Assembly: GCA_903915555.1 (NCBI GenBank)
Contig: CAIWTL010000412.1
Location: forward strand, 1-5,770
DNA from: an uncultured Micrococcales bacterium
GTDB taxonomy: Bacteria; Actinomycetota; Actinomycetes; S36-B12; GCA-2699445
Direction of reading: 5' to 3'
DNA: 5,770 nucleotides
Shown here: piece after piece, positions 1-5,486 of the stretch
How the letters are laid out: every line of letters begins with the position of its first letter
How positions within the stretch are numbered: the stretch's first letter is position 1
The notes under the pieces: generated by a model
The model's database searches: none
What the model saw: only the letters and a program-made list of their open reading frames with translations
What the model was told of the DNA's origin: nothing
Program-made: the position numbers and the translations under genes

Positions 1-307
1 TCTCCCACTGGACGACGTCGAGTCCCTGGTCGCGGTTGGCGAGCAGGAGGTCGTGGAAGCGCAGCATCACCGCCGCCCGTTCGCGGACCGGCGTGCTCGC
101 CCACCGCCCCTGGGCGGCGCGCGCGTGCCGGAAGGCCGCGACGACGTCGTCCGGGCGGGACAGCGGGACCCGCGCGATCACCGACCCGTCGACCGGGGAG
201 CGTACATCGAAGGATGAGGTGTGGCCGGCGACGACCTCGGAGGCCAGGGCCTCGAGCAGCCCGGCGGGCAGCTGACCCTCCATCATCACCGGTCGGGTGG
301 TGGTCAC
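1..307 (-). CDS. Aldehyde dehydrogenase family protein, N-terminal part (succinic semialdehyde dehydrogenase-like), runs off left edge
   Basis: This is the first 102 codons of a NAD(P)-dependent aldehyde dehydrogenase, an enzyme class that oxidises an aldehyde to its acid in the cytoplasm. The visible part has the typical opening of the family: a short leader, then the 'F-V-SPVDGSVIARVPLSRPDDV' segment (about residues 32-53), the 'AFRHARAAQGRWASTPVRERAAVM' helix (about 56-79), and 'RFHDLLLANRD..LDVVQWE' at the break, where family members usually continue into a TGK motif. Wording is closest to what I recall of GabD2-type succinic semialdehyde dehydrogenases of mycobacteria, but substrate residues and the catalytic Cys and Glu lie outside the window. 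The GTG start is chosen because GGAGG sits five bases upstream and almost touches the glpD stop; in-frame ATGs at 286 and 283 are possible alternatives. The 10-bp gap to glpD implies one transcript. Confidence 0.82.
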   Translation of the reverse strand, partial: MTTTRPVMMEGQLPAGLLEALASEVVAGHTSSFDVRSPVDGSVIARVPLSRPDDVVAAFRHARAAQGRWASTPVRERAAVMLRFHDLLLANRDQGLDVVQWE

Positions 308-312
308 GGCCA

Positions 313-317
313 CCTCC
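313..317 (-). promoter_or_regulatory. Ribosome binding site of the aldehyde dehydrogenase gene
   Basis: GGAGG on the minus strand, directly after the TGA stop of glpD and five bases before the GTG at 307. It decides the start in favour of this GTG over the later ATG pair. Its position at the glpD stop suggests ribosomes finishing glpD can reload here. Confidence 0.7.
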
Positions 318-2033
318 TCACTCGTCCTGTGTCTCTGCAATCTCCTGCTGCCAACTGTCCGGCCAGTCTTGCAGGTACCGCTGGGTCTCGGCATCGCATC
401 GAGCAGCGTCCCAGCCCAGTTCCCGCGCCATCAGGCCGACCACCCGCGGCAGACACGCCCGGCCCACGTCGGCCGTCTCGAGTGCGACACGGGTCCGCCG
501 GACCAGGACATCTTCCACTGTGCGGGCTCCCTCGTCACGGACGGCGACGACGACCTCGGCAGCCAGGTAGGGCGCCGCGGGGTGGAGGCGTTCCCCCAGC
601 GACGGATCCTCCGCGAGGATGTCGACGACGCGCCCGGCGCGGTCGCCGTGCCGACGCAGCAGATGCACCACGACCTCGTCGGGGACCCCCCATTCCCGGG
701 CGAGGCGCGCCCGCGCCGGCCAGAGGTCGGCGTACCCGTCCGCTCCCACCAGGGGGATCTCGTCGGTGCGGCACGGCGCAGGTTCGCCCCCCACGTAAGC
801 GGTCCGTTCGGCGACCACCGCGTCCACGGCGTCGCGGGCCATCACCCGATAGGTGGTGTACTTGCCGCCCGCGATCATGACCAGACCGGGTCGGGGCCGC
901 AGCACGACGTGCTCCCGCGACAGTTCTGCGGTCCCGGGGTCGCTGCCCTGCGCCAGTTGGGCGGCGACCAGTGGGCGCAGTCCGCAGTAGACCCCGACGA
1001 TGTCCGAACGCGTCAGTGGCGGCTCGAGCCAATGGTTGGCCTGCTCGAGGAGGTAGTCGACGTCGGTGGCCGTGGCCCGGGGATCGGCGAGGTCCCCGTC
1101 GTAGTCCGTGTCAGTGGTGCCGACGAGCCACTTGTCGCCCCACGGCAGGAGGAACAAGACGCTCGTCGGGGTCCGCGTGATGATCGCCGTGGTGGACCTG
1201 ATGCGGTCCCGCGGAACGATCAGATGCACACCTTTCGCCTGTCGCACCTGCGAACTGTCGTCGGCCGCCCCGAAGAGGGCCTTGGACTCATCGGTCCACA
1301 CCCCGGTGGCCGCCAGCACCGCTCGTGCGTGGACCTCGATGGTGCGGCCGTCGACCTCCACGACGGCGCCCACGACGCGGTCGTCACCGTCGGGGGCTGG
1401 CTGCGTGAGGGCGCCGACCGCGCGGCAGCGGGTCACGACGGCGGCACCGTGCGCCACCGCGGTCCGGGCGGTCGCCACCGTGTGCCGGGCATCGTCGATC
1501 TGGGCGTCGTGGAATCGCACACCGCCCTTCACCGCACCCCCGGCGAGGCTGGGGGCGACGCCGAGGACCGCGGCGCGCGACAGAGTCCGGGGGCGCGGCA
1601 GGGTGCCCCCGTAGGCCCCGACGCGGCTCAGCACGTCGTACAGGGTCACCCCGGCTCCCACGTAGGTCTTCTCCCAGGCGCGCCCCGCCAGGGGCATGAC
1701 GAACGGAAGTGGACTGACGAGGTGTGGTGCGATGCGGTCCAGCAGCAGGCCCCGCTCGGTGAGAGCCTCATGGACGAGGCCGAACTCGCGGTTCTCGAGA
1801 TACCGCAGGCCACCGTGGGCGAGACGGCTGGACCGGCTGGAGGTGCCCGCCGCGAGGTCGCGCTGCTCGACGAGGGCGACCGACAGCCCACGGGAAGCGG
1901 CGTCGAGCGCTGCACCCGTGCCGACCACACCTCCGCCGATCACCAGGAGGTCGAGCGGTTCCTGCGCACTCGTGGTCGACAGGGTCGCGATGGCCTCGTC
2001 CCGCTGCAGGGGGTTGAGCCTGTCGTCCGTCAC
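318..2033 (-). CDS. glpD: Aerobic glycerol-3-phosphate dehydrogenase/oxidase (FAD-dependent)
   Basis: A 571-residue flavoprotein that oxidises sn-glycerol 3-phosphate to dihydroxyacetone phosphate, passing electrons to the quinone pool at the inner face of the membrane. The N-terminal Rossmann fold shows VIGGGVVGTG (31-40), the ribose-binding acidic residue E56 after the second strand, and GTSSRSSRLAHGGLRYLE (63-80), a hallmark of GlpD. Further family blocks are FHDAQIDDARH (174-184), ATGVWTDE (242-249), WGDKWLVGTTDTDY (298-311), GLRPLVA (351-357) and GGKYTTYRVMARDAVDA (389-405). The C-terminal helical domain covers about 420-550. Length and wording resemble GlpD2 of M. tuberculosis as I recall it. 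The GTG at 2033 puts the usual short leader before the FAD fold; a GTG at 2060 would add nine residues. Neither has a convincing Shine-Dalgarno. An open frame continues upstream to 2363 but would overlap guaB3 and is unlike the family, so I reject it. It lies 47 bp after guaB3 and 10 bp before the aldehyde dehydrogenase. Confidence 0.94.
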   Translation of the reverse strand: MTDDRLNPLQRDEAIATLSTTSAQEPLDLLVIGGGVVGTGAALDAASRGLSVALVEQRDLAAGTSSRSSRLAHGGLRYLENREFGLVHEALTERGLLLDRIAPHLVSPLPFVMPLAGRAWEKTYVGAGVTLYDVLSRVGAYGGTLPRPRTLSRAAVLGVAPSLAGGAVKGGVRFHDAQIDDARHTVATARTAVAHGAAVVTRCRAVGALTQPAPDGDDRVVGAVVEVDGRTIEVHARAVLAATGVWTDESKALFGAADDSSQVRQAKGVHLIVPRDRIRSTTAIITRTPTSVLFLLPWGDKWLVGTTDTDYDGDLADPRATATDVDYLLEQANHWLEPPLTRSDIVGVYCGLRPLVAAQLAQGSDPGTAELSREHVVLRPRPGLVMIAGGKYTTYRVMARDAVDAVVAERTAYVGGEPAPCRTDEIPLVGADGYADLWPARARLAREWGVPDEVVVHLLRRHGDRAGRVVDILAEDPSLGERLHPAAPYLAAEVVVAVRDEGARTVEDVLVRRTRVALETADVGRACLPRVVGLMARELGWDAARCDAETQRYLQDWPDSWQQEIAETQDE

Positions 2034-2048
2034 GCCTGAACGGTACCC

Positions 2049-2079
2049 GTGCCGACGCACCGGGACCGAACCGCCCGGT
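2049..2079 (-). repeat. Two overlapping small inverted repeats in the guaB3-glpD gap
   Basis: On the plus strand, ACCGGG (2059-2064) pairs with CCCGGT (2074-2079) across nine bases, and GTGC (2049-2052) pairs with GCAC (2057-2060) across four bases. The two stems share positions 2059-2060, so in RNA they could not both form completely. They fill most of the 47-bp gap, between the guaB3 stop and the glpD start. There is no run of T on the transcribed side, so this is not a standard intrinsic terminator. Short stems are common by chance in DNA this rich in GC. Confidence 0.3.
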
Positions 2080-2080
2080 C

Positions 2081-3190
2081 TCAGTCCTCGAGCAGGACCT
2101 GGACGCGCTGGAACTCCTTGAGGTCGGTGTAGCCGGCGGTGGCCATCCCCTTGCGGATCGCACCCGTCAGGTTCATGGTCCCGTCGGCGACGTGGCTCGG
2201 GCCGGAGATGATCTGCTCGAGGGTGCCGACCGTGCCGAGATGGACCCGTTCGCCACGGGGCAGCGTGGGATGGACCGCCTCCGGGCCCCAGTGGTAGCCG
2301 CGACCGGGAGCATCGGTACCCCGCGCGAGGGCGGACCCCACCACGACGGCGTCGGCCCCGCACGCGAGCGCCCGGACCATATGACCCGACCGTCCCATCG
2401 AGCCATCCGCGAGAACGTGGACGTAGCGGCCACCGGACTCGTCCATGTAGTCCCGGCGGGCCTCGGCGACCTCGGCCACGGCCGTCGCCATGGGCACCCG
2501 GATCCCCAGGACATTGGCGGAACGGTGGGCAGCACCGCCGCCGAACCCGACCAGGACACCCGCCGCGCCGGTGCGCATCAGGTGAAGTGCCGCCTGGTAG
2601 TTGGCGCAGCCCCCGACGATGACCGGAGTCTCGAGATCCCCGATGAAGCGCTTCAGATCGATGGGCTCGCCGGTCGAGGCGACGTGCTCGGCGCTGACGG
2701 TCGTGCCGCGGATGACGAGCAGATCCACTCCTGCCGCCACGGCCACGGGCCCGAGTTCGGCGGCGCGTGCGGGTGAGACCGCGGCGGCGACCACCCGACC
2801 GGGCCGGCGCAGATCCGCGATGCGCTGCGCCACCAGATCGGGGTCGATGGGCCGACTGTAGATCTGCTGCATGCGGGCGGTCGCCTCACTGTCGGGCAGC
2901 GCGGCGATCTCGGTGAGGTGGGGGTCGGCATCCTCGTACCGGCACCACAGCCCCTCGATCCCGAGGACGGCGAGGAGACCGAGGTCGGCCACGGTCGCCG
3001 CCGACGACGGGGACATGACGGAGTCCACCGGTGCGGCCATGATCGGTGCGGCGAACCGGTAGGCATCGATCTGCCAGCCGAGGTCGACGTCGGCGGCATC
3101 GCGGGTGCGCCGCGACGGGACGACACTCACCTCGTCGAACGAGTAGCCGCGCCGCAGGCGACGCCCCCGACTCAGGTCGTACTCGGTCAT
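2081..3190 (-). CDS. guaB3: GuaB3 family IMP dehydrogenase-related protein (no CBS domains, catalytic Cys replaced)
   Basis: A 369-residue TIM-barrel paralogue of IMP dehydrogenase. It lacks the pair of CBS domains: where GuaB inserts them after the early barrel strands, this protein runs on directly. Recognisable blocks are YSFDEVSVVPSRRT (16-29), PIMAAPVDSVMSP (49-61), GLLAVLGIEGLW (71-82), VIVGGC (190-195), GVLVGFGGGAAHRSANVLGIRVPMATAVAE (211-240), ADGSMGRSGHMVRALACGADAVVVGS (261-286) and the C-terminal DGTMNLTGAIRKGMATAGYTDLKEFQRV. Aligned to GuaB of the same window, the catalytic Cys (C318 there) corresponds to H222, and the Asp of GuaB SGD (D359) to H270; D262 is kept. The GuaB YRGMGS flap segment is not evident. 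M. tuberculosis GuaB3 is reported without detectable IMP dehydrogenase activity, whereas cyanobacterial GuaB3 is active, so function is uncertain here. The ATG overlaps the guaB stop, with no Shine-Dalgarno before it, which suggests translational coupling. Confidence 0.93.
   Translation of the reverse strand: MTEYDLSRGRRLRRGYSFDEVSVVPSRRTRDAADVDLGWQIDAYRFAAPIMAAPVDSVMSPSSAATVADLGLLAVLGIEGLWCRYEDADPHLTEIAALPDSEATARMQQIYSRPIDPDLVAQRIADLRRPGRVVAAAVSPARAAELGPVAVAAGVDLLVIRGTTVSAEHVASTGEPIDLKRFIGDLETPVIVGGCANYQAALHLMRTGAAGVLVGFGGGAAHRSANVLGIRVPMATAVAEVAEARRDYMDESGGRYVHVLADGSMGRSGHMVRALACGADAVVVGSALARGTDAPGRGYHWGPEAVHPTLPRGERVHLGTVGTLEQIISGPSHVADGTMNLTGAIRKGMATAGYTDLKEFQRVQVLLED
3187..3190 (-). promoter_or_regulatory. 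ATGA stop/start overlap coupling guaB3 to guaB
   Basis: The guaB3 start ATG (3190-3188) and the guaB stop TGA (3189-3187) share two bases. The ten bases before the ATG read CCTCCTCGCG on the minus strand, which is pyrimidine-rich and cannot act as a Shine-Dalgarno. Initiation of guaB3 therefore probably depends on ribosomes terminating guaB. Confidence 0.75.
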
Positions 3191-4716
3191 CGCGAGGAGG
3201 GGAAGTAGTTCGGAGCCTCGGACGTCACCTGGACGTCGTGCGGATGGCTCTCCCGCAGCCCCGCCGCGGTGATCCGGACGAAGCGGCCCTTGGCCTTGAG
3301 TTCGGGGATGTCGGAGGCCCCGCTGTACCCCATGGCCGCACGCAGACCCCCCACCAGTTGGTGCGCCACAGCCCCCAACGGCCCGCGGTAGGGCACTTGG
3401 CCCTCGATCCCCTCGGGGACCAGCTTGTCGTCGGACAGGACGTCGTCCTGGAAGTAGCGGTCCTTGGAGTAGGAGCGGGCTTCACCTCGGGATTGCATCG
3501 CGCCGAGCGAGCCCATGCCGCGGTACTGCTTGAACTGCTTGCCGTTGACGAACACGATCTCGCCGGGCGCCTCGGCGCATCCCGCGAGGAGGGATCCCAG
3601 CATCACGGTGTCGGCGCCCGCAACGAGAGCCTTGGCGATGTCGCCGGAATACTGCAGGCCACCGTCGCCGATGACGGGCACACCGGCGGGGCCCGCGACG
3701 CGAGCAGCATCGTGGATCGCCGTCACCTGGGGCACGCCCACCCCGGCCACGACGCGCGTCGTGCAGATGGAACCGGGCCCGACTCCCACCTTGACACCAT
3801 CGGCACCGGCGTCGATCAGTGCGGCGGCAGCCGCACCGGTGGCGATGTTGCCGCCGATCACCTCGATGGCGGTGTCGGTCTTGATGCGCCGCACCATGTC
3901 GATGACGGCCCGGGAGTGCCCGTGGGCGGTGTCCACCACGATGACGTCCACGCCGGCGTCGATGAGCAGCCGGGCGCGCTTGTACGAGTCCTCGCCCACC
4001 CCCACCGCGGCGCCGACGCGCAGTCGTCCCGAGTCGTCCTTGGTCGCGAGTGGGTACTTCTCGGACTTCGTGAAGTCCTTGACCGTCATGAGTCCGGCGA
4101 GCCGCCCGGCCTCGTCCACCAGCGGCAGCTTCTCGACGCGGTGGGTGGCCAGGAGGGCGAAGGCGTCGTCGCGGGAGATACCGACAGGGCCGGTGACCAG
4201 CGGCATCGGGGTCATCACGTCGCGGACGAGGATCGACGGGTCCTCGACGAAACGCATGTCCCGGTTGGTCACGACGCCGAGCAGGACTCCATCGGCATCG
4301 ACGACAGGTGCGCCGGATATGCGGTACCGGGCGCACAGCCGCTCGACGTCGGCGATGGTGTCGTCGGCCCGGCAGGTGACCGGGTTCGTGAGCATGCCGG
4401 CCTCGGAGCGCTTGACGAGGTCGACCTCGACCGCCTGCTCCTCGGCGGACATGTTTCGGTGCAGGATTCCGATACCGCCGTGTCGGGCCATGGCGATGGC
4501 CATCCGCGCCTGGGTGACGGTGTCCATGGCACTGCTCACGAGAGGCACGCCCAGCCGGATGTTGCGGGTGAGCCGGGTGCTGGTGTCGACCTCGCTGGGG
4601 ATGACGTCGGACTCGTTGGGCTGCAGGAGGACATCGTCGTACGTGAGCCCGAGGGGCGCAGCGAACGCCAGGGGGTCCTCGGCGCTCGCGGTGGGGGGCA
4701 CGGGCGGGACAGTCAC
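3187..4716 (-). CDS. guaB: Inosine-5'-monophosphate dehydrogenase
   Basis: A 509-residue cytoplasmic IMP dehydrogenase, which oxidises IMP to XMP with NAD+ in the rate-limiting step of guanine nucleotide synthesis and usually works as a tetramer or octamer. The chain shows LTYDDVLLQP (24-33), VPLVSSAMDTVT (57-68), ARHGGIGILHRNMS (77-90), and a CBS-domain pair at about 108-220 (APVVDADGVLLGVVTNRD, then KLPLVDEAGRLAGLMTVKD). Then come VDTAHGHS (261-268), IGGNIAT (287-293), the catalytic loop GVGPGSICTTRVVAG (311-325) with C318, IGDGGLQYSGDIAKAL (349-364), YRGMGSLGAM (398-407) and the mobile-flap pair R420-Y421. All key residues are intact. It is the GuaB2-type enzyme of mycobacteria. The GTG at 4716 is preferred because GAGG stands five bases upstream; the frame stays open to 4848 but that would overlap the response regulator and add a leader unlike the family. 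It is followed by guaB3 with a 4-base overlap. Confidence 0.97.
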   Translation of the reverse strand: MTVPPVPPTASAEDPLAFAAPLGLTYDDVLLQPNESDVIPSEVDTSTRLTRNIRLGVPLVSSAMDTVTQARMAIAMARHGGIGILHRNMSAEEQAVEVDLVKRSEAGMLTNPVTCRADDTIADVERLCARYRISGAPVVDADGVLLGVVTNRDMRFVEDPSILVRDVMTPMPLVTGPVGISRDDAFALLATHRVEKLPLVDEAGRLAGLMTVKDFTKSEKYPLATKDDSGRLRVGAAVGVGEDSYKRARLLIDAGVDVIVVDTAHGHSRAVIDMVRRIKTDTAIEVIGGNIATGAAAAALIDAGADGVKVGVGPGSICTTRVVAGVGVPQVTAIHDAARVAGPAGVPVIGDGGLQYSGDIAKALVAGADTVMLGSLLAGCAEAPGEIVFVNGKQFKQYRGMGSLGAMQSRGEARSYSKDRYFQDDVLSDDKLVPEGIEGQVPYRGPLGAVAHQLVGGLRAAMGYSGASDIPELKAKGRFVRITAAGLRESHPHDVQVTSEAPNYFPSSR

Positions 4717-4721
4717 AGGAA

Positions 4722-4725
4722 CCTC
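4722..4725 (-). promoter_or_regulatory. Ribosome binding site of guaB
   Basis: GAGG on the minus strand, followed by TTCCT and the GTG at 4716. It supports this start over upstream in-frame codons and gives the same GAGGT-N4-GTG layout as the response regulator and aldehyde dehydrogenase genes. Confidence 0.65.
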
Positions 4726-4755
4726 GCAACGCAGACCGGTGGGCTTCCCAGGGTA

Positions 4756-4776
4756 CTGCGGGGCCCCGGTTCGCAG
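4756..4776 (-). repeat. GC-rich inverted repeat between the response regulator and guaB
   Basis: In the 79-bp gap, CTGCG (4756-4760) and CGCAG (4772-4776) flank a core that includes GGGGCCCC. On the transcribed strand the stem could extend by one G-U pair. No T-tract follows, so it is at best a weak terminator of the upstream gene or a structured guaB leader. The remainder of the gap shows no promoter boxes I can defend. Confidence 0.25.
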
Positions 4777-4795
4777 CACACAGCGTGGCCCGGGG

Positions 4796-5398
4796 TCAGC
4801 TGATGAGCCCCCGCCGGAAGCCCTCGGCGACCGCGTGGCCGCGGTCACACACCTCCAGTTTCCGGAACAGGCGGCGGGCGTGTGTCTTGACCGTGTCCTC
4901 GGACAGGAACAACTCCTTGCCGATCTGGGCGTTGCTCAGCCCTTCGCTCATACCCTGCAGCACCTGCTGCTCCCGCTCGGTCAGCCCCGGATCAGCTCCC
5001 TTACGCTGCTGCGGGAGGGCGTGGGCCGGCCGGTCGTCGTCGGTCATGGCGATGAGGACCGCGGCGATTTCCTGGGGGGACGCGTCCTTGGCGAGGTACC
5101 CCTGGGCGCCCATCGCGACCGCCTCTGCGACGTGCGCGGGCGCCTCACCGGAGGTCAGCATGACCACGGTGACCCGGCGATCGCTGTCCCGGAGCCTGCG
5201 CAGCGCCTCGAGGCCACCCATCCCCGGCATCTGAACGTCGAGCAGGACGACGTCGGGCGTCTCCACCGGGTGGCGCGCCAACAGTTCCTCACCGCTGGCG
5301 GCCGTCGCGATCCGGGTGACGTCCGGGATGGCCGACAGGCACCGGCGGACAGAGGCGCGCACGGTCGGCGAGTCGTCGCACACCATCACGGTCACCAC
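4796..5398 (-). CDS. Response regulator transcription factor, NarL/FixJ (LuxR-type HTH) family
   Basis: A 200-residue two-component DNA-binding regulator. The receiver domain (about 3-118) has the acidic pair D8-D9 in VCDDS, the phosphoacceptor D54 in LLDVQMPGMGG, the switch T82 in VVMLTSGE and Y101/K104 in GAQGYLAKDAS, so it should be phosphorylatable. A linker of about 20 residues leads to a LuxR-type helix-turn-helix (139-198): LTEREQQVLQGMSEGLSNAQIGKELFLSEDTVKTHARRLFRKL, where the SEDTVKTHARRL stretch is the recognition helix. No partner histidine kinase is visible, so the input signal is unknown. From memory, regulators with this HTH wording occur near whiB and sigD genes just upstream of guaB in related genera, which fits the position here but cannot be verified. 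The GTG at 5398 has GGAGG five bases upstream; a GTG at 5395 and an ATG at 5386 are alternatives. It is 79 bp from guaB, so co-transcription is possible. Confidence 0.94.
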   Translation of the reverse strand: MVTVMVCDDSPTVRASVRRCLSAIPDVTRIATAASGEELLARHPVETPDVVLLDVQMPGMGGLEALRRLRDSDRRVTVVMLTSGEAPAHVAEAVAMGAQGYLAKDASPQEIAAVLIAMTDDDRPAHALPQQRKGADPGLTEREQQVLQGMSEGLSNAQIGKELFLSEDTVKTHARRLFRKLEVCDRGHAVAEGFRRGLIS

Positions 5399-5403
5399 GC
5401 CGA

Positions 5404-5408
5404 CCTCC
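5404..5408 (-). promoter_or_regulatory. Ribosome binding site of the response regulator
   Basis: GGAGG on the minus strand, five bases before the GTG at 5398 and eight before the GTG at 5395. Both starts are compatible with it; the five-base spacing matches guaB and the aldehyde dehydrogenase gene. Confidence 0.65.
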
Positions 5409-5421
5409 GTTCGACAGTGCC

Positions 5422-5468
5422 CCCATAGTGCCGCGTCGGGCCTGCCGAGGCGCGCCCCCAACCCATAG
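5422..5468 (-). repeat. Direct repeat CTATGGG upstream of the response regulator
   Basis: In the 88-bp gap before the response regulator, CTATGGG occurs twice on the minus strand (5468-5462 and 5428-5422), with starts exactly 40 bp apart, near four helical turns. The distal copy lies in ACCTATGGGT, which matches its own reverse complement at 8 of 10 positions. Between them are the palindrome GGCGCGCC and a short GCCT-CGGC-AGGC hairpin. This may be a control region for the regulator, possibly autoregulatory, but two 7-mers could coincide by chance. Confidence 0.3.
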
Positions 5469-5486
5469 GTCCGACTTGTCCCAGGT

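Noticed and set aside
297..2039. Long plus-strand open frame of 580 codons opposite glpD
   Set aside because: It mirrors glpD almost exactly, has no family resemblance and an Arg/Gly/His/Pro-rich composition typical of antisense frames in GC-rich DNA. The minus-strand product is unmistakably GlpD.
2034..2363. N-terminal extension of glpD up to 2363
   Set aside because: The extra 110 residues are Arg/Pro-rich, overlap guaB3 in another frame and precede the normal GlpD N-terminus; the GTG at 2033 fits the family.
4750..4756. TACCCT as a possible -10 box for guaB
   Set aside because: It has the TAnnnT pattern, but no acceptable -35 hexamer lies 16-18 bp upstream and it overlaps the inverted repeat; too weak to annotate as a promoter.
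4717..4848. N-terminal extension of guaB up to 4848
   Set aside because: It would overlap the end of the response regulator and add a leader unlike the family; the GTG at 4716 has a well placed GAGG.
3046..5428. Plus-strand open frames of 585 and 637 codons opposite guaB and the response regulator
   Set aside because: Both cover conserved minus-strand genes and show low-complexity composition with no recognisable domain. Absence of stops is expected at this base composition.
5433..5455. GCCT-CGGC-AGGC and GGCGCGCC as a terminator of the right-edge gene
   Set aside because: Stem of only four pairs, no T-tract, and such palindromes are frequent at this GC content.
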